Source of the DNA: JALHNI01 sp044226365
GTDB lineage: Bacteria > Acidobacteriota > Terriglobia > Bryobacterales > Bryobacteraceae
NCBI GenBank assembly: GCA_044226365.1
Contig: JBGAHE010000015.1
Span: 1 to 64,000, forward strand
Length of the DNA stretch: 64,000 nucleotides
Direction of reading: 5' to 3'
Every line of letters starts with the position of its first letter. Position 1 is the stretch's first letter. Both the position numbers and the translations under genes were made by a program. Under the pieces are notes generated by a model that worked only from the letters and a program-made list of their open reading frames with translations, had not been told where the DNA came from and made no database searches. This document shows, one piece after another, positions 26,359 to 34,991 of this stretch.

Positions 26359-27758
26359 CGATAACCTCGCCGCGCGCAGGCTTCGCGAAACTCACCGTAA
26401 CGATCGCCATAGCGTTTGCTCAAGTCCGGGCACGGATCCTCGACGTTCGCCAAGTGGGTCATCCGGCCAATCGCCGCGCGCAGGTTTCCGTCATAGAGCG
26501 TGGAAGCGGCCGCCAGAATCGCCGCTCCGAAGGCGGCCGCCGGGTGTTCCGAACGGCACACCGGCCGTTGCAGCACGCTCGCCCGGACGCGAGCCAGCGC
26601 CTGACTGCGGGCCGCACCGCCGCCTGAATACACCGTGCCGCCTGATTCGATGCCGCACGCCTCCAGCCGTTCATAGCCCCAGCGCTCGATGAACGCGAGG
26701 GCTTCCAACTGAGCGGCATAACCGTCCCACTGCGTGGCGGGTTCCCCGTCCTCGAAGCCGCGCGCATCCGGCGCCGCAAACGGAAAGCGCTCACCGGTCA
26801 TGCGCAACGGATAGCAGATCAGGGAAGTCGGGAAGCGTTCGCTGGCCCGCAAGTCCGCGGCCCACCGGTCCGTGGGCTCCCCGGTCCAACGAAGGCTGCC
26901 CGGACCCGTGTTGCTCGCGGCGCCCGGAGCCCACCAACCGGCGGGATGCAGATGGCTGTAGACATGGCCGCACTGAGGGGGCGGCGCCGCGCTGAGCACC
27001 TTCCAGACCATCGTGGTGCCTAACGTGGTGTTGGCGTCAGTGGCTCGTTGAGCGCCGGAAGCGATCAAATCAGCCATGCCATCGGTAGCGCCCAGCACCA
27101 CCGGCAACCCCGCGGGCAATCCGCTTTCGGCTGCCGCGGCGGCACTCACCTCGCCAATGATCGTGCCGGGATCGAGCACTTCCGGAAGCAGGCCCGGGAA
27201 GCCGGCCCGCCAGGCTGCCGCGGACCAACGCCGCGCCGAAGGGTCGTAGCCCAGCTTGAGGGCGTTGCAGTAATCCGAAACGCCGTAGCGGTTCGAGAGC
27301 TTGCCCACTAGCCAGTCGGCGGGATGCAGTAGGTATCGTGCTCGCTCCCATACCTGAGGCTCATGCGCGCGAACCCAGAAAGCCTTGGTCAAGGAGTAGG
27401 AAGCACTCATCGAGAGCACGCCGGCAAACTCCGCGGCGCGTGCGTCGTCGTAAAGAAGGGCCGGACGCAAAGGCGTACCAGCGGCATCGGCCACCACCAG
27501 CGAGCCCGACGTCGAAGTCACGGCGACCGCGGAAACCGCGCCCAGGCAGCGAGCCAGACCCAACGTCGCCGCGACCGCTTGGACGGCGGTGCAGACGCCC
27601 TCCCACCAACTTTGCGGGTCCTGCTCGTGGATCAGTCCGTCCGCCGAGCGCCGCGACTGTAGAGGCGCTTCACCGGTGGCCAGCACCGTGCCGGCGTCGC
27701 AGACAGCAAGGGCCCGCACGCCGCTCGTTCCAATATCGATGCCGATCACCACGCTCAT
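26355..27758 (-). CDS. FGGY-family carbohydrate kinase, substrate unknown
   Basis: 467 aa. N-terminal ATPase motif VVIGIDIGTSGVRALAV; the C-terminal FGGY domain has AGCIESGG-like strands and TVYSGGGAARSQALARVRA followed by PAAAFGAAILAA. The pattern is closer to xylulokinase, gluconokinase or fuculokinase than to RhaB. First gene of the six-gene sugar operon. The ATG at 27758 begins the conserved fold; a GTG at 27785 would add nine unconserved residues. The stop overlaps the phosphomutase start as ATGA. The promoter must lie in the LysR spacer, where TATAAC (minus, 27802-27797) is the best -10. Confidence 0.88.
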   Translation of the reverse strand: MSVVIGIDIGTSGVRALAVCDAGTVLATGEAPLQSRRSADGLIHEQDPQSWWEGVCTAVQAVAATLGLARCLGAVSAVAVTSTSGSLVVADAAGTPLRPALLYDDARAAEFAGVLSMSASYSLTKAFWVRAHEPQVWERARYLLHPADWLVGKLSNRYGVSDYCNALKLGYDPSARRWSAAAWRAGFPGLLPEVLDPGTIIGEVSAAAAAESGLPAGLPVVLGATDGMADLIASGAQRATDANTTLGTTMVWKVLSAAPPPQCGHVYSHLHPAGWWAPGAASNTGPGSLRWTGEPTDRWAADLRASERFPTSLICYPLRMTGERFPFAAPDARGFEDGEPATQWDGYAAQLEALAFIERWGYERLEACGIESGGTVYSGGGAARSQALARVRASVLQRPVCRSEHPAAAFGAAILAAASTLYDGNLRAAIGRMTHLANVEDPCPDLSKRYGDRYGEFREACARRGYR

Positions 27759-27799
27759 GCCGGAATCCACATGGGTTGATTTCACCAGAGCTCTACGTT

Positions 27800-27814
27800 A
27801 TAGTCCAATACGAT
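27800..27814. promoter_or_regulatory. Imperfect LTTR box (second site)
   Basis: ATAG-N7-CGAT, one mismatch from the upstream perfect box and exactly 30 bp from it, about three helical turns. It overlaps TATAAC, the best -10 candidate of the sugar operon on the minus strand, so binding there could repress or remodel transcription. Confidence 0.4.
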
Positions 27815-27829
27815 TTTCCATCTTGAGTA

Positions 27830-27844
27830 ATAGCTACCGACTAT
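27830..27844. promoter_or_regulatory. LysR-type binding box ATAG-N7-CTAT
   Basis: A 15-bp inverted repeat ATAG-N7-CTAT with the T-N11-A signature of LysR-family regulator sites. It lies 10 bp before the LysR start codon and within the 95-bp spacer shared with the divergent sugar operon. This is the standard place for autoregulation and control of the divergent target. Confidence 0.55.
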
Positions 27845-27853
27845 CAAACTTCG

Positions 27854-28786
27854 ATGACTGTACGCCAACTCGAAATCTTTGACGCCATCATCAAAACGGG
27901 CCGCTTCCGGCGAGCAGCCGAACAGCTTTATCTCGCCCAACCCTCCGTCAGCCAGCAGATTCAATCGCTCGAGTTGGAACTCGGAGAACGGCTGTTCGTA
28001 CGGAACAAAAACCAGGACCTGCAGCTCACCGAAGCGGGCAAGATCCTTCAGGACCACGCCGAGTCGATTCTGCGGCAATGCGAGCGCGCCCGCATGGAAA
28101 TTGGCAGCCTGAGCCAGGAACCGGTGGGGACGATCCGGATTGGCGTCGGTGGTCATCAGTTGACGTCGATGCTGCCTCCGGCGCTGATCGCCTTCCACGC
28201 CAAATTTCCGAAACTATGCGTCGACGTCGTCAACTCCACGACGCCACAGCTAATCGAGATGCTCGGCTCCAACCGGCTGGACCTGGCCATCGTCAACCTG
28301 CCCATCCAAGCACCGAACCTGCGGACTCGCAGCTTGTTTACGGAAGAGATGGTGGTCGCCGTGCGGCGGACGGATCCGCTGGCGCGCAAGCCATCGATCA
28401 CGCCGGCCGAGCTCGCCAAATTACCCCTCGTGCTCTACGACCAATCCACCAGCACGCGCAAGCGCCTGAACCAGTTCTTCGAAGATGCCAACCTCTCGCC
28501 CAAAATCATCTTCGAGCTGAATAGCGTGGAGGCCATGAAGCACATGGTGGCCGCCGGACTCGGCGCGTCCATCATTCCCAACTCCTCGCTGTCGTCCGCC
28601 TGGGAGCGGCACCCGCTCCGCGGCATACGCATCACCGGCGCGCCGCTGATGCGAGAGCTGGGTGCGGCGCTGCCCTCGCTCAGCCGCATGCCGCGAGTGG
28701 TGGAAGAGGTGCTGCAACTGATCGAAAAGCACTTCCGCGATCTGGCTAAGATCAAACCGGGCGCGAAGCGTAGAGCCGCGCCATAA
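27854..28786 (+). CDS. LysR-family transcriptional regulator
   Basis: 310 aa. The winged HTH spans about 1-60 (MTVRQLEIFDAIIKTGRF, AEQLYLAQPSVSQQIQSLE, LGERLFVR). A linker helix and an effector-binding domain of periplasmic-binding-protein type follow (about 90-295; GTIRIGVGG, LDLAIVNLPI, AAGLGASIIPNS). It is divergent from the sugar operon, and the shared spacer holds a matching LTTR box, so it most likely controls that operon and itself. The effector, probably a sugar phosphate or metabolite of the pathway, cannot be read from the sequence. It converges on the receptor gene ending at 28869. Confidence 0.92.
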   Translation: MTVRQLEIFDAIIKTGRFRRAAEQLYLAQPSVSQQIQSLELELGERLFVRNKNQDLQLTEAGKILQDHAESILRQCERARMEIGSLSQEPVGTIRIGVGGHQLTSMLPPALIAFHAKFPKLCVDVVNSTTPQLIEMLGSNRLDLAIVNLPIQAPNLRTRSLFTEEMVVAVRRTDPLARKPSITPAELAKLPLVLYDQSTSTRKRLNQFFEDANLSPKIIFELNSVEAMKHMVAAGLGASIIPNSSLSSAWERHPLRGIRITGAPLMRELGAALPSLSRMPRVVEEVLQLIEKHFRDLAKIKPGAKRRAAP

Positions 28787-28809
28787 GGCCCACCGAACAG
28801 CACTCTCCC

Positions 28810-28856
28810 CTCGCGCGCGCTCGAGGAAGGTGCTACCCAGGCGCGCGCGAAGCGAG
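28810..28856. terminator. GC-rich hairpin between convergent genes
   Basis: CTCGCGCGCGC (28810-28820) can pair with GCGCGCGCGAAGCGAG (28841-28856), with a small bulge, in the 82-bp gap between the LysR gene and the receptor gene. There is no U-tract. Probably a bidirectional transcription stop. Confidence 0.35.
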
Positions 28857-28868
28857 TGCGGAGACGCT

Positions 28869-31800
28869 TTAGAAGACGAGCTTCAGGCCGAACTGAATGG
28901 TTCGTGCGTCACGCGCCGAGGTGATCACGCCGAAGGTCCCGCTGCTGTTGGTGCCATTGGCCCCCGCCACAAACGTTTGCTGGCCCGTGCCGTTCAGGTT
29001 CACGTGGTTCATGAAGTTGAAGGACTCTGCCCGAAACTGCAGGTTAATGCGCTCGGTCAGCGAAGTGTTCTTGATTAGCGAGAGATCCCAGTTGATGGTC
29101 CCCGGGCCGCGAACATCGGGCAAGGCCCGGCCGACGTTGCCGAAAGTGTACGTGGGCGGATTGACGAACTGAGAAGTATCGAACCATCGCGACGCCGTGG
29201 GGTTGTCGAGCTTGGCCGACTTGCCGGTCGAGTTTGGGCGATCGGCCAGAAAGTTGTTCGCGCCGCGAATCACCATCGGTAAGCCGGATTGCATCGTGCC
29301 GATCGAGTTCGCTTGCCAGCCGCCGATCAGTTTGTTCACCACCCGGTTGGAACTGGAGAAGCGCCGGCCGGCGCCGAAAGGCAGTTCGAAGATCGTGCTG
29401 ACCACGCCGCGGCTGCTGACGTCGCTGGGATCCACCGAACGTTCCGCCTGGCGATTGTAGAGTCCGTTCTGATACCCCGTGAAGCTCACGTTCTCCGCGC
29501 CACCGAAGTTCAAAGGAGTGGTGATGCTGTCGCTCATCAGCTTGCCACCGGTATAGGAAAACAGGAACGCCACGCCCTTCGCCATCTTTCGCTCCACGCT
29601 AATTAGCAGTAACTGCGACGTGTAACTTCCCAGCAATGGGCTACGCACGCCAATGGAGTTGTAATAGGGATACGGGCGCAATGACTGCAGCCGCGTGATG
29701 GTGGCGCTGCCCAGCGCTCCGGGGACTTTACCGGCATAAGGATTCGGCACCTGTTGTTGGAGCGCGAGCCCGAGCGAGAGGTTCTGCGGATCGAGCTGAT
29801 TGTAGTCGTAGCCACCCGCGGGGAAGTGAACACCGCGATTGCCGGCATAGCCCACGTCCACCAGCCAGTTGCCCGGCAGTTGATGTTGCAGGCTGAGAGT
29901 CCATTGCTGTGAGCGGGGAGTAGTGCCGGTGCTCTCCTGCCAGGAGACGTCGGACCCGAGCAGTCCACCGGCGCCCAGGTTCGCGCCCAGCGGAGGAATG
30001 GGCGCGGAGGGGAAGCCGATGCGGAATTGAAACGCGGGCAGATTGGTATTGCCGCCCGGCGGGAGGTATGTGGTCGTGGTGCGTTCGAACCCGGCCGTGC
30101 CGCCAAAGTGGCCCACGTGGAAGATAAACGGATAGAACACAGCCGCGCCGCCGCGGATCACGGTTGTCCTCGAGCCGGGAAGCCGGTAAGCGAAGCCGAT
30201 GCGAGGACCAAAGTCGTTGTAGTCATTCTCTCGGAAGGAGCGCGGCTGCCCATCGCGACCCGCAAAGGTAGTGATTCCTAAAAGGCCGGTCGCCGGATCT
30301 TTGGCGAAAGGATCGAAGTTACTCATCCCGTTCCAGCGCTCCACCGGCTGCGGCTGAAAGTCGTGCCGGATTCCGAGGTTCAAGGTCAGATTGCGGCTGA
30401 CCTTCCAGTCGTCCTGGAAGAAAAAGCTGGTGGAATAACCCTGCATCGAGTAACCCACGTGCGTGTCGGCGAACGCGCTGGATACCGCGCCCGTCAGAAA
30501 AGACGCGTAGATCGAGCCGGTGCCGCCCTGACTCTGCGGATTGCCGGTGAGGCCGGAAGTAAAGGTCCACTGGCCTGACGGGTTGCGCGGCTGGTAGTTG
30601 TTGCCTTGGGCGATCCGCACGTCGCCGCCGAAGCGGAGCGAATGATTGCCGTGGATCTTAGTCATGATTTCGCTGAAGGTCCAATAGACGGTGCCGCGCA
30701 CACCACGTCCACCGGAAGTCGTCTGGGGCAGCCCGTTGAGCACCTGCGGGAAATGAGTTTGCGGCACAATGGACGGCAAGCCGACCTTCTCCGGATAGTT
30801 GCCATTAAACGACCCGGGCTGGCCCCACGAATCAATGCGAGCGAGGCCGATGCGGAAGTCGTTTACCAGAGTCGACGTGAAGGTATGCGTGTCCGCCAGC
30901 AGATAGTTATAGTGCGGTCGCACATCATAGCGTTTGGCCATGAAATCGTCGGGGTAGATATTCGCGCCACTGGTGCCGCCATCCGTGCGATAGTCAAAAA
31001 AGCTGAAGCGGCCGTAGAGGTTATTCTTCGCCGATACTCGGTAGTCGACTCGCGCTGTCACGCCTCGTTGGCTACGCGTCTCCGTCGCATTCTTCTCGGT
31101 GTTGTTCGCATTGCTGAAGGGATCGCTCGGAGTCCGGTTGGGGACCGGGTAGTACTTCTGAATCGCCAGCGAGACGGGGTCAAGCTGGCTGGCCGGAATA
31201 CGATTACCCGGGAAGGGCGTGCGGACAAACCCGCTGCCCGACGGATTGGCGACCGTCGTCGAAGGATCGTAGATGGGGATGGCGCGTCCCGAAGTGTCGC
31301 GCAAGTCAGAGAAATCGCCGGTGCGCTGCTGCAGCGTCGGGAAACTCGCAATCAGCGGCACCGACCGCTTATAGCGCCACTCCTCCCAGTTCCCGAAATA
31401 GAAGAGCTTGTCCTTGATCACATGCCCGCCCAACGCCCCGCCGAACTGGTTAAAGCGAAACGGCGGCTTGGTAACCGAGAACGTGTTGCGTCCATCGAGC
31501 GCCGAGTTTCGCAGGAAGTGATACAGCGTACCGTGCGTCTGGTTGGACCCCGCCTTAGTCACCAGGTTAATTACACCGCCGGCGGTAAAGCCATACTCCG
31601 ACGACATCGTACCGCTTTGCACGCGAAACTCCTGGATAGCATCCACCGGCGGGTTAATCGTGGGATCGGCAAATACCGGCTGAATCGAACTGATGCCGTC
31701 GAGAATGATCTGGTTCAGCGCATTAGGACCGCCGTTCACACTGATTTCCGAGAGCGACAACCCACGGTCGGCGAAGCCGCTATTGGTGGGACCCGCATTC

Positions 31801-32291
31801 GACTTCACGCCCGGCGTGATCATCGTGAGCGCCAGCACGTTGCGCCCGTTCAGTGGCAGATCGCTGATCCGGCGGCCCTCCACCACCTTGCCGATCGTGG
31901 CGCCTTCGGTGTCGAGCAGCGGAGCATCGGCCGACACTTCCACCGAGTCGGCCACGGAGCCCACCTCCAGGACGAAGTCGAGACGTGCCGTATCGGCGAC
32001 GTCCAACTGAATACTCGTCCGGCTCACCTGCCGGAAACCTTCCTTCAGGACCACGGCGCGATACGGGCCGGGTGGCAACAGCGGCACCGCATACTGTCCC
32101 TGTTCATTCGACGTGGTGGAGCGCGCCAGGCCCGTATCGACATTGATGATCCTGACCTCCGCCCCCGCCACGGAGGCGCCGGATCCATCGGCTACCGTCC
32201 CGGTGACGCCGGCGGTTTGCGCGATCGCCCAGTGCGCGGAACCGATCATCAGCATTACGGTCGCCAGAGCTTTCAGGCGAGCATTTTTCAT
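28869..32291 (-). CDS. Oar-like TonB-dependent outer-membrane receptor
   Basis: 1,140 aa. Signal peptide (MKNARLKALATVMLMIGSAHWAIAQ) followed by a carboxypeptidase-regulatory-like domain (about 27-110, GVTGTVADGSGASVAGAEV, YRAVVLKEGFRQVSRT). A plug domain follows (ISDLPLNGRNVLALTMITPG, ISVNGGPNALNQIILDG), then a long barrel (YFGNWEEWRYKRSVP, NDFGPRIGFAYRLPG). The C-terminus IQFGLKLVF ends with the aromatic BAM signal. The ATG at 32291 is preferred over TTG 32297 because GGAGG lies 9 bp upstream of it. The gene has its own good promoter at 32451-32479. It is not tightly linked to a transporter, so the substrate is unknown. Confidence 0.92.
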   Translation of the reverse strand: MKNARLKALATVMLMIGSAHWAIAQTAGVTGTVADGSGASVAGAEVRIINVDTGLARSTTSNEQGQYAVPLLPPGPYRAVVLKEGFRQVSRTSIQLDVADTARLDFVLEVGSVADSVEVSADAPLLDTEGATIGKVVEGRRISDLPLNGRNVLALTMITPGVKSNAGPTNSGFADRGLSLSEISVNGGPNALNQIILDGISSIQPVFADPTINPPVDAIQEFRVQSGTMSSEYGFTAGGVINLVTKAGSNQTHGTLYHFLRNSALDGRNTFSVTKPPFRFNQFGGALGGHVIKDKLFYFGNWEEWRYKRSVPLIASFPTLQQRTGDFSDLRDTSGRAIPIYDPSTTVANPSGSGFVRTPFPGNRIPASQLDPVSLAIQKYYPVPNRTPSDPFSNANNTEKNATETRSQRGVTARVDYRVSAKNNLYGRFSFFDYRTDGGTSGANIYPDDFMAKRYDVRPHYNYLLADTHTFTSTLVNDFRIGLARIDSWGQPGSFNGNYPEKVGLPSIVPQTHFPQVLNGLPQTTSGGRGVRGTVYWTFSEIMTKIHGNHSLRFGGDVRIAQGNNYQPRNPSGQWTFTSGLTGNPQSQGGTGSIYASFLTGAVSSAFADTHVGYSMQGYSTSFFFQDDWKVSRNLTLNLGIRHDFQPQPVERWNGMSNFDPFAKDPATGLLGITTFAGRDGQPRSFRENDYNDFGPRIGFAYRLPGSRTTVIRGGAAVFYPFIFHVGHFGGTAGFERTTTTYLPPGGNTNLPAFQFRIGFPSAPIPPLGANLGAGGLLGSDVSWQESTGTTPRSQQWTLSLQHQLPGNWLVDVGYAGNRGVHFPAGGYDYNQLDPQNLSLGLALQQQVPNPYAGKVPGALGSATITRLQSLRPYPYYNSIGVRSPLLGSYTSQLLLISVERKMAKGVAFLFSYTGGKLMSDSITTPLNFGGAENVSFTGYQNGLYNRQAERSVDPSDVSSRGVVSTIFELPFGAGRRFSSSNRVVNKLIGGWQANSIGTMQSGLPMVIRGANNFLADRPNSTGKSAKLDNPTASRWFDTSQFVNPPTYTFGNVGRALPDVRGPGTINWDLSLIKNTSLTERINLQFRAESFNFMNHVNLNGTGQQTFVAGANGTNSSGTFGVITSARDARTIQFGLKLVF

Positions 32292-32297
32292 CGTCAA

Positions 32298-32671
32298 CTA
32301 CCTCCAAAGCGTATCGAGCTGTGCGTCGACAAATAACGTCGAAAATGGCCGATTCACGGGGGAAATGAGGGCATTCCCGTTCTTCTCCGGCGGAAGCTGG
32401 AGATCAAACAGGCTCTGGGCCCACACCAATGCGGGAATCGATTGTGGTCGAGTATATCGGCCGGAGTGTGATTGTTCAATTTGTTTAAAACGATAAGGTG
32501 ATTAGTAACTTCCTATCAACCTCGCACTGCGCCAAAATGGCGCAAACCCGCCTGAAAAGCGGTCTGGAGGCAGCCATCCGAAGGAAATCGGGGAGGCGCG
32601 ACAGCGCGCCAAGGCATCATCGGGTGAGCCATCGGACAAGGAAGCGCGGCAAGCCAAGCCGCCCTCAATCT
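32298..32671. other. Intergenic region with promoter and palindromes
   Basis: A 374-bp non-coding gap. It holds the receptor promoter (32451-32479), a 7-bp perfect inverted repeat TGCGCCA-AAA-TGGCGCA (32528-32544) and a CCGC-N7-GCGG hairpin (32548-32562) that may end the amine-oxidase transcript. No credible small gene was found on either strand. Confidence 0.6.
32451..32479 (-). promoter_or_regulatory. Sigma-70-type promoter of the receptor gene
   Basis: On the minus strand TTGAAC (32479-32474), 17 bp, TATACT (32456-32451): near-consensus boxes with ideal spacing, and AT-rich DNA just upstream. The predicted leader is about 150 nt long before the ATG at 32291. Confidence 0.65.
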
Positions 32672-34084
32672 TCAGGCGACAGCAATCGCTTGCGCGGTAC
32701 GGTGTGCGGACTCGAGCGCCGCTTCCATCCCCCAGGACATTTGCGCCGCGTAAGCGCCGGCGAAGTGAACCCGCCCCACGGGCCGGCTGGCCTCGGGCCA
32801 GAAGCGCGTCAGTTCCCCGGGTCGGTACGTGTTGCGTTCGCACATGCCGGCCCAAGGATCTTTCGCCCATTCATGCTGCACGACGGACTCGATGTCGGCC
32901 GACTTACCCGCATAAAGTTTAAGGAAAGTGGCGAGCGACGCGGCACCGGTCACGCCGGGCTGCGAGCCCCCCACCAGGATGCCGCGCGGCGTTTTCACCT
33001 CTTCCGCCATGGCCCACAGCTCGTTGAGCTTGGGATCGCTCGGCGACCAGTTCGGACTGATGCGATCCGTCTCCCAAAAGCGCGAACGGCTCTGGAAAAT
33101 GACACGAGTCTTAGTGGTGTAGGGCATCTCCTGGATGACAAAGTTCTTGTCTTCCGGCCAGGCCGGCGCCACCGGAATCTGCCGCAGGACGGCCAGCGAG
33201 ATAGCCACCACCAGATAGTCCGCTTCGAGCGTCGCCGGCTGCCCCATGCGCTGATAGGTGACGCGGACGCCCGTCCCGCTATGCTCCAGACGCGTCACCG
33301 GCGAACCCAGCCGAAGGCGAGGCTTCAAGCGAGCCGCGAAGGCATCCGTCATCTGCTGATTCCCGCCCAACAGGCGAAACAGCTTCTTCGCTTCGTACGG
33401 CGTTCCCCGCAGATGCTTGATGGCCGCACCCCAGATCCAATGAAGCGCCGAGCCGGAGCCGCCGAATCTGGCCAGCGCTCCGGCGGAAGCGCCCTCGCGC
33501 GTCAGCAACTCGGCGACACTGATCTGGTCTAACTCCCGCAGCCTACCCGCGAAGGGATCACGCTCGTCGCGTATCTCCTCCACATAGCGCGATAGATAGA
33601 GCAACGGCAGCTCGGTCCACCCATGGTTCCCCAGGAACGCGACTTCCCGGGAGCTAAAGCCCAGCTGATTCAGGACAGCGGCGCTGCGCAGGTCGGCTTC
33701 GCTGTAGGCGCCCTGTTTGAAGAATCGGATCAGGTGATCGCGGCGCGGATAAGGCAGCGGCGTCAGTCCGAACTCCTTCACGTAGTCCCAGAAGCGGTTG
33801 TAGCCCGGATAGTAAAAATGCTCCGCGCCGACGTCGGCGTAGAGGCCGTCGGCGAACTGATCCTTCAGCGTTTTGACATGGCCGCCGGGCCGGGAACTCG
33901 CCTCCAGCACGATCGGGTCATGTCCCAGCTTGGCCAGTTCGTACGCACAAGAGAGTCCGGCGATGCCGGCTCCGACGATGACCACTCGCTTCGGCGATCG
34001 AGGAGCACTCGCCGCCAAGGCTGGACCCGCCGTACCGGCCCAACGCAGCAGCGTCCGCCGATCGACCCGCGTCTCAGTGCTCAT
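32672..34084 (-). CDS. FAD-dependent amine oxidase-family oxidoreductase, Tat-exported
   Basis: 470 aa flavoprotein of the amine oxidase/phytoene desaturase superfamily. The N-terminus RVDRRTLLRWAGTAGPALAA is a twin-arginine signal, so the folded FAD enzyme is probably exported. The Rossmann motif is VVIVGAGIAGLSCAYEL (38-43 GAGIAG), with ribose-binding Glu61 and RPGG (65-68). The C-terminal FAD-contact region is VHFAGAYAAQMSWGMEAALE. The ATG at 34084 overlaps the end of the LacI-like gene by 11 bp and is the start that gives the Tat signal. Last gene of the six-gene operon. The substrate cannot be inferred. Confidence 0.9.
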   Translation of the reverse strand: MSTETRVDRRTLLRWAGTAGPALAASAPRSPKRVVIVGAGIAGLSCAYELAKLGHDPIVLEASSRPGGHVKTLKDQFADGLYADVGAEHFYYPGYNRFWDYVKEFGLTPLPYPRRDHLIRFFKQGAYSEADLRSAAVLNQLGFSSREVAFLGNHGWTELPLLYLSRYVEEIRDERDPFAGRLRELDQISVAELLTREGASAGALARFGGSGSALHWIWGAAIKHLRGTPYEAKKLFRLLGGNQQMTDAFAARLKPRLRLGSPVTRLEHSGTGVRVTYQRMGQPATLEADYLVVAISLAVLRQIPVAPAWPEDKNFVIQEMPYTTKTRVIFQSRSRFWETDRISPNWSPSDPKLNELWAMAEEVKTPRGILVGGSQPGVTGAASLATFLKLYAGKSADIESVVQHEWAKDPWAGMCERNTYRPGELTRFWPEASRPVGRVHFAGAYAAQMSWGMEAALESAHRTAQAIAVA

Positions 34085-34991
34085 ACGTCGTCCCTGGGCG
34101 GCCACCGCATCGATTGTCTCCCACCACTAGTTCAGTCGGCACCGTAAATTGGCGTGCCGGCGACGCTCCATCACCCGCACGATGGAGCGCCAGTTCCGCG
34201 AGACGCTCGCCCAACAGGTCCGGAAACTCCAGCACGGCCGCAGGCGTCCGCAAACGGTCTTTGCGATCGCCGAAGCCCGCCACCGCCAGTTCACTGGCGC
34301 CGGCCTGCTGCAATGCTTCCACCACGCCTTCCGCAATCAGTTCGTTGGCCGCCACCACCGCCGTCGCGCGCCTTCCGTTCGAGAGCATCGATTGAATCGC
34401 CAGATAACCCAGTTCCTTGCCGCCGGAGCGAACTTCGCTCACCAGCGGCCGGCAGTGCGCCATTCGCGCCGCCACCCGATAGCCCGCGAGCCGGCGAACA
34501 TGGTCGGGCGAACGTTCATCGCCCACAAAAAGAATGTCCTGGTGACCACTGGCAATCAAGTGCATCGTTATATCATGCGCCCCGCGAATGTCATCCGAGA
34601 ACACAGCGTCCGACCCGTTTGGGGTCCATTTGCCCGTCACACCATTGCCCAGCACCGCGAACGGGATCTGCCGCTCCTGCAGCGTCGCCAGCAGGTTCGC
34701 ATGGTTGGTGCCACACAGCACCGCCGCGCGCTCGGACGATGAGCCCTCCCAGGTCTCCGGAAGACGCAGCGTCGACGCCGCGTCGGACGCACCGTAGTGG
34801 CACGAAGAGAAACGCACCTCCCAGCCGCGAGAGTCGCAAAAAGACTCCACGCCCTGCAGAATGCGCAAATCAAAACCGGTTAAGGCGCGGCGATTGGCCA
34901 AGATAAAAAGTAACGTCCGCGCACGGTCGGCGCCGAGCTGCGGCGCCTCAATCGTCAAGGCGCGCGCCGTCCGGTGCCCCTTCGATGTCAT
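34074..34991 (-). CDS. LacI-type ligand-binding protein lacking the DNA-binding HTH
   Basis: 305 aa. It has the periplasmic-binding-protein-like core of LacI/GalR regulators (about 24-290): RARTLLFILANRRALTGF, LLATLQERQIPFAVLGNGV, DAVFSDDIRGAHDITMHLIA and SGHQDILFVGDERSPDHVRR. The N-terminal 23 residues (MTSKGHRTARALTIEAPQLG...) contain no LacI-type HTH or hinge helix. It starts by ATGA overlap with the SUMF1-like gene, so the short N-terminus looks genuine and not a missed start. It is clearly similar along its length to the complete LacI regulator at 42435-43487. No signal peptide is seen, so it is probably a cytoplasmic ligand sensor or partner subunit. Confidence 0.85.
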   Translation of the reverse strand: MTSKGHRTARALTIEAPQLGADRARTLLFILANRRALTGFDLRILQGVESFCDSRGWEVRFSSCHYGASDAASTLRLPETWEGSSSERAAVLCGTNHANLLATLQERQIPFAVLGNGVTGKWTPNGSDAVFSDDIRGAHDITMHLIASGHQDILFVGDERSPDHVRRLAGYRVAARMAHCRPLVSEVRSGGKELGYLAIQSMLSNGRRATAVVAANELIAEGVVEALQQAGASELAVAGFGDRKDRLRTPAAVLEFPDLLGERLAELALHRAGDGASPARQFTVPTELVVGDNRCGGRPGTTYEH

